A stretch of DNA of 64,000 nt. It comes from Comamonadaceae bacterium. GTDB taxonomy: Bacteria > Pseudomonadota > Gammaproteobacteria > Burkholderiales > Burkholderiaceae_C. The notes under the pieces were generated by a model that saw only the letters and a program-made list of their open reading frames with translations, made no database searches and was not told where the DNA came from. Positions within the stretch are counted from its first letter, which is position 1. Each line of letters begins with the position of its first letter. The stretch lies in contig JAACZV010000006.1 in NCBI GenBank assembly GCA_009996515.1, positions 62,001 through 126,000 on the forward strand, in the 5' to 3' direction. Both the position numbers and the translations under genes were made by a program. Positions 8,895 to 18,416 of the stretch are shown one piece after another.

Positions 8895-10358
8895 TCAGGC
8901 CGTGCCGCCCACCGTCAGCCCGTCGATGCGCAGCGTCGGCTGGCCCACGCCCACCGGCACGCTCTGGCCTTCCTTGCCGCACACGCCCACGCCGGTGTCC
9001 AGCTGCATGTCGTTGCCGATCATGCTGACGCGGGTCAGCGCGTCCGGGCCGTTGCCGATGATGGTGGCGCCCTTGACCGGGTACTGGATCTTGCCGTTCT
9101 CCACCCAGTAGGCCTCGCTGGCCGAGAACACGAACTTGCCGCTGGTGATGTCGACCTGGCCGCCGCCGAAGTTGGTCGCGTAGAGGCCCTTCTTGATGGA
9201 GGCGACGATCTCGTTCGGGTCGTCCTTGCCGCCCAGCATGTAGGTGTTGGTCATGCGCGGCATGGGCACATGGGCATAGCTCTCGCGGCGGCCGTTGCCG
9301 GTGGGGGCCACCTTCATCAGCCGCGCGTTCATCGCGTCCTGGATATAGCCCTTCAGGATGCCGTCCTCTATCAGCACATTGCGCTGGCTGGCCGCGCCCT
9401 CGTCGTCGACGTTCAGCGAACCGCGGCGGTCCGGCAGCGTGCCGTCGTCCAGCACCGTGACGCCCTTGGCCGCCACGCGCTGACCGATGCGGCCGGAGAA
9501 GGCGCTGGAGCCCTTGCGGTTGAAGTCGCCTTCCAGGCCATGGCCCACGGCCTCGTGCAGCAGCACGCCGGGCCAGCCCGGGCCCAGCACCACGGTCATC
9601 TCGCCGGCCGGCGCCGGGCGGCTGTCCAGGTTGGTCAGCGCCGCATGCACGGCCTGCTCGACGTAGCTGGCGATCATCTCGTCGGTGAAATAGGCCAGGC
9701 CGAAGCGCCCGCCGCCGCCGCCCGAGCCCACCTCGCGGCGGCCGTTGCTCTCGGCAATCACCGTCAGCGACAAGCGCACCAACGGCCGCACGTCCGCGGC
9801 CAGCGTGCCATCGGCGCGCGCGATCAGCACCACCTCATGTTCGGCGGCCAGGCCGGCCATGACCTGGACCACGCGCGGATCCTTGGCGCGGGCCATCTTC
9901 TCGGCGCGCTCCAGCAGCGCCACCTTGGCGGCGCTGTCCAGGCTGGCGATGGGGTCGGCCACGCCGTACAGCTCGCGGCTGCCGGCCACGCGGCCCTGGG
10001 ACGGCACCTTGACCTTGCGGCTCTGGCCGGCCGCGGCGATGGTGCGCACGGTGCGCGCGGCATCCAGCAGCGAGTCCAGCGAGATGTCGTCGGAATAGGC
10101 GAACGCCGTCTTCTCGCCGGCCACGGCGCGCACGCCCACGCCCTGGTCGATGCTGAACGACCCGCTCTTGACGATGCCCTCCTCCAGGCTCCAGCCCTCG
10201 GCGCGCGTGGTCTGGAAATAGAGGTCGGCGTCGTCGACCCGGTGCTCGGTGATGAGGCGCAGCGCCTGGCTCAGCGAGGCCTCGGTCAGGCCGAAAGGCT
10301 CCAGCAGTTGCGAGCGGGCGGTGGCCAGGCGGGCCAGGGTGGGTTCGACGGCGATCAT
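8895..10358 (-). CDS. tldD: Metalloprotease TldD
   Basis: 487 aa; [25 protein letters not shown] (HEAVGH motif). Confidence 0.95.
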   Translation of the reverse strand: MIAVEPTLARLATARSQLLEPFGLTEASLSQALRLITEHRVDDADLYFQTTRAEGWSLEEGIVKSGSFSIDQGVGVRAVAGEKTAFAYSDDISLDSLLDAARTVRTIAAAGQSRKVKVPSQGRVAGSRELYGVADPIASLDSAAKVALLERAEKMARAKDPRVVQVMAGLAAEHEVVLIARADGTLAADVRPLVRLSLTVIAESNGRREVGSGGGGGRFGLAYFTDEMIASYVEQAVHAALTNLDSRPAPAGEMTVVLGPGWPGVLLHEAVGHGLEGDFNRKGSSAFSGRIGQRVAAKGVTVLDDGTLPDRRGSLNVDDEGAASQRNVLIEDGILKGYIQDAMNARLMKVAPTGNGRRESYAHVPMPRMTNTYMLGGKDDPNEIVASIKKGLYATNFGGGQVDITSGKFVFSASEAYWVENGKIQYPVKGATIIGNGPDALTRVSMIGNDMQLDTGVGVCGKEGQSVPVGVGQPTLRIDGLTVGGTA

Positions 10359-10367
10359 GGGCCGATT

Positions 10368-11285
10368 CTAGGAAGCCGCAGCCGCCTTGAGCGCCAGTCC
10401 GGCCTCGTAAAGCCGGTTGCGCGGTGCGCCGCTGATCTGCGCAGCCAGCGCGACGGCCTGCTTCAACGGCAGCTCGGCCATCAGCAGCTCCAGCACGCGC
10501 AGCGCCGCCGCGGGCAGCGCCTCGTCCACCGCGGCGGGCGCGCGGGCATGCAGCACCAGCACGAATTCGCCGCGCTGGCGCTGCGCGTCGGCGGCCAGCC
10601 AGGCCGGCAGCGTCACGGCGTCGGCCGTGTGCACGGTCTCGAACTGCTTGGTCAGCTCGCGGCAAACCGTCACGCGGCGCTCGGGCGCCAGTTCGGCCAG
10701 CAGCGCGACCAGGTCCTCGATGCGATGCGGGGCCTCGAAAACGACCTGGCTCTGGCCCTCGACGGCCAGCAGCGCCTGCAGCGCCGTGCGGCGCTCGCCG
10801 GCCTTGGTGGGCAGGAAGCCGGCGAAGGCAAAGCCCTGGGCCGCGGCGTCGCCCGCGACGCTGAGGGCCGTCACCGCGCTGCTGGGCCCCGGCAGCGGCA
10901 GCACGCGGTGGCCGGCGGCCACCACCTCTTGCACCAGCACGGCGCCGGGGTCGGAAATGGCCGGCGTGCCGGCGTCGGACGCATAGGCCACGCGCTCGCC
11001 CGCCGCCAGCCGCGCCAGCACGGCGGCGCTGGCCTCGCGCTCGTTGTGCTGGTGCAGCGCGATCAGCGGCTTGTGCAGGCCCAGATGGCGCAGCAGCGCG
11101 CCGCCCTGGCGGGTGTCCTCGCAGGCCAGCGCGTCGACCAGGCCCAGCGCATGGATGGCGCGCAGACTGAGGTCGGCAAGATTGCCAATGGGCGTCGCGA
11201 CGAGATACAGCGTGGCGGCCGGATACTGCTGGCCGCCGGCCGCGGCCGCAGCGGCCTGGCGCAGCAGGGAGGCGTCAATGTTCAA
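10368..11285 (-). CDS. rsmI: 16S rRNA (cytidine(1402)-2'-O)-methyltransferase
   Basis: LYLVATPIGNLADLSLRAIHALGLVDALACEDTR; TTG start. Confidence 0.93.
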   Translation of the reverse strand: MNIDASLLRQAAAAAAGGQQYPAATLYLVATPIGNLADLSLRAIHALGLVDALACEDTRQGGALLRHLGLHKPLIALHQHNEREASAAVLARLAAGERVAYASDAGTPAISDPGAVLVQEVVAAGHRVLPLPGPSSAVTALSVAGDAAAQGFAFAGFLPTKAGERRTALQALLAVEGQSQVVFEAPHRIEDLVALLAELAPERRVTVCRELTKQFETVHTADAVTLPAWLAADAQRQRGEFVLVLHARAPAAVDEALPAAALRVLELLMAELPLKQAVALAAQISGAPRNRLYEAGLALKAAAAS

Positions 11286-11664
11286 CGGGGGCTCTCGATC
11301 AAAGCATGCCCAGACGGGCTTGGCGGGCGAGGATGCGGCGCTGGCCCATCTGCAACGCGCGGGCCTGCGCCTTCTGGAGCGGAATTATCGAGTCGCCGCC
11401 GGCCCCGGCCGCCCGGCCGGCGAGGTGGACCTGATCCTGCGGGACCGCGACGGCACCCTCGTGTTCGTGGAAGTGCGCGCCCGGGCCGACGCCTCCCATG
11501 GCGGCGCGGCGGCCAGCGTGACGCCCGCCAAGCAGCGCCGCCTCATCTACGCGGCCCGGCATTACCTGCTGCGCCATGCCAGCCCGCCGCCCTGCCGCTT
11601 CGACGTCGTCGCCATCGACGGTGACAAACTGACATGGTTGCAAGCGGCGTTCGATGCCGGATGA
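11278..11664 (+). CDS. YraN family (UPF0102) protein, nuclease-like fold
   Basis: GLAGEDAALAHLQRAGLRLLERNYRV..GEVDLILRDRDGTLVFVEVRARAD; divergent to rsmI. Confidence 0.88.
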   Translation: MFNGGSRSKHAQTGLAGEDAALAHLQRAGLRLLERNYRVAAGPGRPAGEVDLILRDRDGTLVFVEVRARADASHGGAAASVTPAKQRRLIYAARHYLLRHASPPPCRFDVVAIDGDKLTWLQAAFDAG

Positions 11665-11694
11665 GCTCGGGGTTGACCCTATCATTCGCGCCGC

Positions 11695-12273
11695 ATGATT
11701 GAACAACGCATACAGCAGCAGTTCTTCGAAAGCGCCGACCTGCTCTACCAGGCCGCCGAGCAACTGGCCCGGCCGCTGGCCATGGCCGCGCAGATGGTGG
11801 TGGACGCCATCACCGGCGGCAACCGCATCCTGTGCGCCGGCCAGGGCCTGGCCAGCATGGAGGCCGACTACCTGGCCGCGCGCCTGGCCGGCCGCTTCGA
11901 GCAGGAGCGCCCCGGCCTGGCCGCCTGGAGCCTCGCGGCCCAGGCGCGCGACGCCGCCGGGCTGGACCTGGCCCGCCTGCTGCAGGCCCACGGCCACCCC
12001 GGCGACGTGCTGGTCATGATCGAGCCGCTGCGCGAGCAGCGCGACGCCTGGCAGCCGGCCCTCGCGGTGGCCCATGCCCAGGAGATGAGCATCATCGCGC
12101 TGACGGCACAGCCGCCCGGCGCCGCGGACGAGTGGCGCGGCCTGCTGCAGGACACCGACCTCCAGATCCGCGTCAGCCACGGCCGCGAGCCGCGCGTTGT
12201 CGAGGCCCAGCGCGTGCTGCTGCATGCGCTGGCCGATGCCGTCGACCTGCAACTGCTGGGCAGCGACGAATAA
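11695..12273 (+). CDS. SIS-domain protein (phosphoheptose isomerase / DiaA-like)
   Basis: MIEQRIQQQFFESADLLYQAAEQLARPLAMAAQMVVDAITGGNRILCAGQG. Confidence 0.82.
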   Translation: MIEQRIQQQFFESADLLYQAAEQLARPLAMAAQMVVDAITGGNRILCAGQGLASMEADYLAARLAGRFEQERPGLAAWSLAAQARDAAGLDLARLLQAHGHPGDVLVMIEPLREQRDAWQPALAVAHAQEMSIIALTAQPPGAADEWRGLLQDTDLQIRVSHGREPRVVEAQRVLLHALADAVDLQLLGSDE

Positions 12274-12292
12274 CCTTCCTGATGGGAACCCG

Positions 12293-12904
12293 ATGAAGAA
12301 GCTCACCCTCACCCTGTCCGCCGCCGTCCTCGCCAGCCTGCTGGCCACGGGCTGCGCGCCGCTGCTGATCGGCGGCGCCATGGTCGGCACGGTGCAGGTC
12401 GCCACCGACCGCCGCACCTCGGCCACGCAGCTGGAAGACCAGACCATAGAGATCAAGGCCGGCGCGCGCATCCGCGAGCAGCTGGGCGAACGCGTGCACA
12501 TCAACGTCAACAGCTACAACCGCGTCGCGCTGATCACCGGCGAGGCCCGCAACGAGGCCGACCGCGCCGAGGCCGAGCGCATCGTGGCCGGCGTCGAGAA
12601 CGTCACCAAGGTCATGAACGAGGTGGCCGTCACGATGCACAGCTCGCTGAGCAGCCGCTCCAACGACGTGGTCATCCAGGGCAAGATCAAGGCCCAGCTC
12701 ATCGACGCGCGCGACCTGCTGAGCAATGCCTTCTACGTCGTCGTCGAACGCGGCGAGGCCTTCCTGATGGGCCGCGTGACCGAGCGCGAGGCCGACCGCG
12801 CGACCGAGATCGCGCGCCAGGTCGGCGGCGTGAAGAAGGTGGTGCGGGCGTTCGAGATCATCAGCGAGGAAGAGCTCGCGCGCATCACGCCTAAGAAACA
12901 GTAG
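12293..12904 (+). CDS. BON-domain lipoprotein (DolP/OsmY-like)
   Basis: Lipobox LLATGC; two BON-like repeats (INVNSYNRVALITGEARNEADRAEAERIVAGVENV; FYVVVERGEAFLMGRVTEREADRATEIARQVGGVKKV). Confidence 0.88.
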   Translation: MKKLTLTLSAAVLASLLATGCAPLLIGGAMVGTVQVATDRRTSATQLEDQTIEIKAGARIREQLGERVHINVNSYNRVALITGEARNEADRAEAERIVAGVENVTKVMNEVAVTMHSSLSSRSNDVVIQGKIKAQLIDARDLLSNAFYVVVERGEAFLMGRVTEREADRATEIARQVGGVKKVVRAFEIISEEELARITPKKQ

Positions 12905-12912
12905 CCCCTCGT

Positions 12913-12967
12913 CCAGCGCTGAAGCGCTGGCCGGTCTTGCAGACCGCGCTGCGGCCAAGGCCGCAGC
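12913..12967. repeat. Three consecutive near-perfect hairpins
   Basis: CCAGCGCT-GA-AGCGCTGG, GGTCT-TGC-AGACC, GCTGCGGCC-AA-GGCCGCAGC. Confidence 0.8.
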
Positions 12968-13037
12968 TCTTCGGCAGGCAGATGCCGCCCACCGGGCTCC
13001 ATCTGTCCGGCCTCAGCCCCCGAGGTGACGCGGATGC

Positions 13038-13928
13038 TCAGAGTCGCTTGATGAGGCTGGACGTGTCCCAGCGGTTGCCGCCCAAGGCCTGCACGTCGGC
13101 GTAGAACTGGTCCACCAGCGCCGTCAGCGGCAGGCGCGAGCCGTTGCGGCGCGCCTCGTCCAGCACCAGGCCCAGATCCTTGCGCATCCAGTCCACCGCG
13201 AAGCCGAAGTCGAACCTGTCCTCGACCATGGTCTTGCCGCGGTTGTCCATCTGCCAGCTCTGGGCCGCGCCCTTGCCGATGACGTCCAGCACCTGAAGCA
13301 TGTCCAGGCCCGCGTTCTGGCCGAAGCGCACCGCCTCGGCCAGCCCCTGCACGACACCGGCGATGCAGATCTGGTTGACCATCTTGGCCAGCTGGCCCGA
13401 GCCCGGGCCGCCCAGCAGCGTGACCGCCTTGGCATAGGCCAGGGCCAGCGGCTTCATCGCGTCGAAGGGCGCCGCCTCGCCGCCGCACATGACCGTCAGC
13501 GCGCCGTTGACCGCGCCGGCCTGGCCGCCCGACACCGGCGCATCGATGAAATGCAGGCCTTGCACGGTCGCCACCGAATGCAGGTCGCGCGCCACCTCGG
13601 CCGAGGCGGTCGTATGGTCCACGAACAACGCGCCCGGCGCCATGCCGCGAAAAGCGCCCGCCTCGCCCAGCACCACCGAGCGCAGGTCGTCGTCGTTGCC
13701 GACGCAGCAGAACACGAACTCGGCATCCCGAGCCGCCTCGGCCGGCGTCGCGGCGCAGGCGCCGCCGTACTCCTGCACCCAGGACTGGGCCTTGGCCGAC
13801 GTGCGGTTGTAGACCGTGACCTGGTGACCGGCCCGCGCCAGGTGGCCGGCCATGGGATGCCCCATGACGCCCAGACCCAGGAAGGCGACGCGGCGGGAGG
13901 GGATGGGGTCGTAGCTGCGGTTGCTCAT
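13038..13928 (-). CDS. NAD(P)-dependent oxidoreductase, 3-hydroxyisobutyrate dehydrogenase family
   Basis: VAFLGLGVMGHPMAGHLARAGHQVTVYNRT; FIDAPVSGGQAGA. Confidence 0.92.
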   Translation of the reverse strand: MSNRSYDPIPSRRVAFLGLGVMGHPMAGHLARAGHQVTVYNRTSAKAQSWVQEYGGACAATPAEAARDAEFVFCCVGNDDDLRSVVLGEAGAFRGMAPGALFVDHTTASAEVARDLHSVATVQGLHFIDAPVSGGQAGAVNGALTVMCGGEAAPFDAMKPLALAYAKAVTLLGGPGSGQLAKMVNQICIAGVVQGLAEAVRFGQNAGLDMLQVLDVIGKGAAQSWQMDNRGKTMVEDRFDFGFAVDWMRKDLGLVLDEARRNGSRLPLTALVDQFYADVQALGGNRWDTSSLIKRL

Positions 13929-13933
13929 GCTGC

Positions 13934-15070
13934 TCAGAGGATGGTCAGATGTTCGGTGCCGGACGACAGGTCGCCGCTGCGGGCCCGCTCGCTGTTGAGC
14001 TTGATCTGCAGGCGCAGGTCATTGACCGAGTCGGCGTTGCGCAGCGCGTCCTCGTAGGTGACCTTGCCGGCCTCGTAGAGGTCGAACAGCGCCTGGTCGA
14101 AGGTCTGCATGCCCTGCTCGCGCGAGCGCTTCATCAGCTCCTTGATCTCGCTGATCTCGCCCTTGAAGATCAGGTCGGACACGAGCGGCGAGTTCAGCAG
14201 GATCTCCACCGCCGCCACGCGGCCCTTGCCCTCGCGGCGCGGCAGCAGGCGCTGGCTGATGAGGGCGCGCAGGTTCAGCGACAGGTCCATCAGCAGCTGG
14301 GCGCGGCGGTCCTCGGGGAAGAAGTTGATGATGCGGTCCAGCGCCTGGTTGGCGCTGTTGGCGTGCAGCGTGGCCATGCACAGGTGGCCGGTCTCGGCGA
14401 AGGCCACCGCATGCTCCATGGTCTCGCGGTCGCGCAGCTCGCCCATCAGGATGACGTCGGGCGCCTGGCGCAGCGAGTTCTTCAGCGCCGCCTCCCAGCT
14501 GTCGGTGTCTATGCCCAGCTCACGCTGCGTGACGATGCAGTTCTTGTGCGGATGCACGAACTCGATCGGGTCCTCGATGGTCACGATGTGGCCGTAGGTC
14601 GTCTCGTTGCGCTCGTCGATCATCGCGGCCAGCGAGGTGCTCTTGCCGGAGCCGGTGGCGCCCACCACGATGACCAGGCCGCGCTTGTGCTGCACCACCT
14701 CGCGCAGCACCGGCGGCAGGTCCAGCGACGCGATGGTGGGCAGCGTGGACGGGATGGTGCGCAGCACCAGGCCCACCTGGCCCTGCTGGATGAAGGCGTT
14801 GACGCGGAAGCGCCCGATGCCGTGCGGCGAGATCGCGAAGTTGCACTCCTTGGTGCGCTCGAACTCGGCCGCCTGCTTGTCGTTCATGATGGCCCGCGCC
14901 AGCTGCAGCGTGTGCTGGCCGGTCAGCGGCTGCGGCGAGACCTTGGTGAGCTTGCCGTCCACCTTGATGGCCGGCGGGAACTCCGCGGTCAGGAACAGGT
15001 CGGAGCCCTTGCGCGACAGCATCAGCCGCAGCAGGTCGTTGATGAATTTCGAGGCCTGATCGCGTTCCAT
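13934..15070 (-). CDS. pilU: PilT/PilU family type IV pilus ATPase PilU
   Basis: GATGSGKSTSLAAMID; ETGHLCMATLHANSANQALDRIINFFP; PilU-like N-terminus. Confidence 0.93.
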   Translation of the reverse strand: MERDQASKFINDLLRLMLSRKGSDLFLTAEFPPAIKVDGKLTKVSPQPLTGQHTLQLARAIMNDKQAAEFERTKECNFAISPHGIGRFRVNAFIQQGQVGLVLRTIPSTLPTIASLDLPPVLREVVQHKRGLVIVVGATGSGKSTSLAAMIDERNETTYGHIVTIEDPIEFVHPHKNCIVTQRELGIDTDSWEAALKNSLRQAPDVILMGELRDRETMEHAVAFAETGHLCMATLHANSANQALDRIINFFPEDRRAQLLMDLSLNLRALISQRLLPRREGKGRVAAVEILLNSPLVSDLIFKGEISEIKELMKRSREQGMQTFDQALFDLYEAGKVTYEDALRNADSVNDLRLQIKLNSERARSGDLSSGTEHLTIL

Positions 15071-15122
15071 GATTCAAATCCTTTCGGGCCGAGCGCCGGG
15101 CCGCTCCCAAGCCGGCCCGCGA

Positions 15123-15196
15123 TGCAATCCGATGGGCGCCCTCGCGCCTATTGGATTGCACCCCCTCGGGGGGTGGCCCAGCGTAACCGCTGGGCC
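15123..15196. repeat. Tandem hairpin cluster between pilT and pilU
   Basis: TGCAATCC..GGGCGC/GCGCC..GGATTGCA; CCCCC-TC-GGGGG; GGCCCAGCG-TAAC-CGCTGGGCC. Confidence 0.8.
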
Positions 15197-15209
15197 GGGG
15201 GCACCACGG

Positions 15210-16253
15210 TCAGCCCGGGAAGTTTTCGGGGAACTTGGCCTTTGCGCGGGCTTCCGCGGGCGAAATGATGTTGCGGCGGACCAGGTCGGTGAGGTTCTGG
15301 TCCAGCGTCTGCATGCCCAGCGAGTTGCCGGTCTGGATGGACGAGTACATCTGCGCCACCTTGTTCTCGCGGATCAGGTTGCGGATGGCCGAGGTGCCCA
15401 GCATGATCTCGTGCGCTGCGACGCGGCCGGTGCCGTCCTTGAGCTTGCACAGGCTCTGCGAGATGACGGCGACCAGCGACTCCGACACCATGGCCCGCAC
15501 CATCTCCTTCTCGGCCGCGGGGAACACGTCGACGATGCGGTCCACGGTCTTGGCGGCCGACGAGGTGTGCAGCGTGCCGAACACCAGGTGGCCCGTCTCG
15601 GCCGCCGTCAGCGCCAGGCGTATGGTCTCCAGGTCGCGCATTTCGCCGACCAGCACGCAGTCCGGGTCCTCGCGCAGCGCCGAGCGCAGCGCGTTGCTGA
15701 AGCTGTGCGTGTGCGGGCCCACCTCGCGCTGGTTGATCAGGCTCTTCTTGCTCTCGTGCACGAACTCGATCGGGTCCTCGATGGTGAGGATGTGGCCGTA
15801 CTCGTTCTCGTTGAGGTGGTTGATCATGGCCGCCAGCGTCGTGCTCTTGCCGGAGCCGGTGGGGCCGGTCACGAGCACCATGCCACGGGGCTTGAGCGCC
15901 AGCTCGGCGAACACCTTGGGCGCGTTCAGCTGCTCCAGGCTGAGGATCTTGCTCGGAATGGTCCGGAACACGGCGCCCGCGCCGCGGTTCTGGTTGAAGG
16001 CGTTGACGCGGAAGCGCGCCAGGCCCTGGATCTCGAACGAGAAGTCGACCTCCAGCGTCTCCTCGTACACCTTGCGCTGGGAGTCGTTCATGATGTCGTA
16101 GACCATGTCGTGGACCGCGCGGTGGTCCAGGGCCTCGACATTGATGCGGCGCACATCGCCATGCACGCGGATCATGGGCGGCAGCCCGGCCGACAGGTGC
16201 AGGTCCGACGCCTTGTTCTTGACCGAGAATGCCAGCAGCTGAGTGATATCCAT
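15210..16253 (-). CDS. pilT: Type IV pilus twitching motility ATPase PilT
   Basis: MDITQLLAFSVKNKASDLHLSAGLPPMIRVHGDVRRIN...GPTGSGKSTTLAAMI. Confidence 0.96.
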   Translation of the reverse strand: MDITQLLAFSVKNKASDLHLSAGLPPMIRVHGDVRRINVEALDHRAVHDMVYDIMNDSQRKVYEETLEVDFSFEIQGLARFRVNAFNQNRGAGAVFRTIPSKILSLEQLNAPKVFAELALKPRGMVLVTGPTGSGKSTTLAAMINHLNENEYGHILTIEDPIEFVHESKKSLINQREVGPHTHSFSNALRSALREDPDCVLVGEMRDLETIRLALTAAETGHLVFGTLHTSSAAKTVDRIVDVFPAAEKEMVRAMVSESLVAVISQSLCKLKDGTGRVAAHEIMLGTSAIRNLIRENKVAQMYSSIQTGNSLGMQTLDQNLTDLVRRNIISPAEARAKAKFPENFPG

Positions 16254-16281
16254 GGTGTGCCTGTAAGAAGCTCGGCGGATT

Positions 16282-16956
16282 ATGGCGATCTCAGACTCCC
16301 TCCAAGCCACCAAAAACCGCATTGCTGCGGCATGTGTCGCAGCCGGCCGCGCGCCCGACGCCGTGCGGCTGCTGGTCGTCAGCAAGACCTTCCCTGCCGG
16401 CGCGGTGCGTGAAGCCTTCGCCGCCGGCGCCCGCGCCTTCGGCGAGAACTATGTGCAGGAAGGCCTGGCCAAGATCGGCGAGCTCATCGAGCTGCGCGGC
16501 CAGCTCGAATGGCATCTGATCGGCCCGCTGCAGTCCAACAAGACCCGGCCGGTGGCCGAAGCCTTCGACTGGGTGCACGGCGTGGACCGGCTCAAGATCG
16601 CGCAGCGGCTGTCCGAGCAGCGCCCGCCCGGGCTGCCGCCGCTGAACGTCTGCCTGCAGGTCAACATCAGCGGCGAGGCCAGCAAGAGCGGCCTGCCGGC
16701 GGCGGAAGTGCCCGCGCTGGCCCGCCAGGTGGCGGCCCTGCCCCGGCTCAAGCTGCGCGGGCTGATGGCCGTGCCCGAGCCCGGCCCCGAGGCCGCCGCC
16801 CAGCATCAGGCCATGGCGCGGCTGTTCGACGCGCTGAAGGCCGATGGCCTGGACGTGGACACGCTGTCGCTGGGCATGAGCGCAGACCTCGAAGCCGCCA
16901 TCGCCGCGGGCTCCACGATGGTGCGCGTCGGCACGGCGGTGTTCGGCGCGCGGTGA
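16282..16956 (+). CDS. YggS family PLP-binding protein (PLP homeostasis)
   Basis: RLLVVSKTFPAGAVREAFAAGARAFGENYVQEGLAK..WHLIGPLQSNK. Confidence 0.94.
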   Translation: MAISDSLQATKNRIAAACVAAGRAPDAVRLLVVSKTFPAGAVREAFAAGARAFGENYVQEGLAKIGELIELRGQLEWHLIGPLQSNKTRPVAEAFDWVHGVDRLKIAQRLSEQRPPGLPPLNVCLQVNISGEASKSGLPAAEVPALARQVAALPRLKLRGLMAVPEPGPEAAAQHQAMARLFDALKADGLDVDTLSLGMSADLEAAIAAGSTMVRVGTAVFGAR

Positions 16957-18416
16957 GCGAGGCCGCGCCCCGCTACCGCCAGCTGGCCGACGAGATCGCC
17001 GGCCTCATCGAGCGCGGCGCGCTGCGCCCCGGCGACCGCCTGCCCTCCGTGCGCCAGACCCAGGCCGTGCGCGGCTGCAGCGCGGCCACCGTGTTCCAGG
17101 CCTACCACCTGCTGGAGTCGCGCGGCCTGGTGCGCGCCGCCGAGCGCTCCGGCTATTTCGTCGCACCGGCGCCGCCGCCGCCACCGGCGCCGAGCCGGCG
17201 CGAGCCGCAGCCGGTGGCCGTCAGCGAGCTGGTGTTCCAGCTGCTGGGCACCGGCGGGCACGAGATCCACGCACCGCTGGGCTCGGCCTTCCCCAGCCCC
17301 GCGCTGTTCCCGCTGGACGGGCTGCGCCGCGCGCTGGCGGCCGGCAACCGCCGCACCGACCCGGCCGAGCTGATCCAGCAGCTGCCCGGCGGCCATGCGG
17401 GCCTGCGCCGGCAGATCGCGCTGCGCTATCTGCGCCAGGGCCTGAGCATCGCGCCCGACGAGATCGTGCTGACCGACGGCGCGCTGGAAGGGCTGAACCT
17501 GTCGCTGCAGCTGCTGACGCGCCCCGGCGACGCGGTGCTCATCGAATCGCCCGGCTTCTACGCGGCGCTGCAGGCGCTGGAGCGGCTGGGCCTGCGCGCC
17601 GTGGAGGTGCCCGCCGACCCGGCCGAGGGCGCGGACCTGGACGCCATGGCCGAGCTGATAGACCGCCACGCGCCCAGGGCCTGCTGGCTGATGACCAGCT
17701 TCTCCAACCCCACGGGCAGCCTGATGCCGCCCGACAAGAAGCGCGCGCTGGTCGCGCTGCTGGAGCGCCACGGCATCCCGCTGATCGAGGACGACGTCTA
17801 CGCCGAACTGCCGCACGAGGGCGGGCCGCCGCTGCCGGCCCGGGCCTACGCGACGCGCGGCGAGGTGCTGCATGCCGGCTCGTTCGCGAAGACGCTGGCG
17901 CCGGGCTACCGCGTCGGCTGGGTGGCCGCGGGCCGCTTCGCGCCGGCGCTGCTGCGCGCCAAGCTCAGCCAGAGCCTGTCGGGCTCCTGGCCGGCCCAGG
18001 CCGCCATCGCGCACTACCTGGAGGGTGGCGACTACGACCGCCATCTGCGCGCGCTGCGCCGGGCGCTGGCCGAGCAGCAGCGCGCGCTGCGCGCCGCCGT
18101 GCTGAGGCATTTCCCGGCCGGCACGCGGGTCACGCGGCCGCTGGGCGGCTATTTCCTCTGGGTGGAGCTGCCCGAGTCTGCAGGCGGCGGCCATGACAGC
18201 CTGGCCCTGCACCGCGCCGCGCTGGCCGAGGGCATCAGCCTGGCCCCCGGCCCGCTGTTCTCGGCCGCTGGCGACTTCCGCAACTGCCTGCGCCTGAACA
18301 GCGGCCAGCCCTGGACGCCCGCGCTGGCCCGTGCCGTCGCGCGGCTGGGCGAACTGATACGGTCGCAATGCGCCGGATCTGCTCCTTACGCGGCGGCACA
18401 GGCCCAGGCAAGATGA
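16953..18416 (+). CDS. MocR-type GntR regulator fused to aminotransferase class I domain
   Basis: GntR wHTH (YRQLADEIAGLIERGALRPGDRLPSVRQTQAVRGCSAATVFQAYHLLESRGLV) plus fold-type I domain (SFSNPTG, GSFAKTLAPGYRVGW); GTG start overlapping yggS stop. Confidence 0.9.
   Translation: MSEAAPRYRQLADEIAGLIERGALRPGDRLPSVRQTQAVRGCSAATVFQAYHLLESRGLVRAAERSGYFVAPAPPPPPAPSRREPQPVAVSELVFQLLGTGGHEIHAPLGSAFPSPALFPLDGLRRALAAGNRRTDPAELIQQLPGGHAGLRRQIALRYLRQGLSIAPDEIVLTDGALEGLNLSLQLLTRPGDAVLIESPGFYAALQALERLGLRAVEVPADPAEGADLDAMAELIDRHAPRACWLMTSFSNPTGSLMPPDKKRALVALLERHGIPLIEDDVYAELPHEGGPPLPARAYATRGEVLHAGSFAKTLAPGYRVGWVAAGRFAPALLRAKLSQSLSGSWPAQAAIAHYLEGGDYDRHLRALRRALAEQQRALRAAVLRHFPAGTRVTRPLGGYFLWVELPESAGGGHDSLALHRAALAEGISLAPGPLFSAAGDFRNCLRLNSGQPWTPALARAVARLGELIRSQCAGSAPYAAAQAQAR

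Noticed and set aside
9270-11624. 784 aa plus-strand ORF
   Set aside because: Antisense to tldD and rsmI; Arg/His/Gln-rich artefact.
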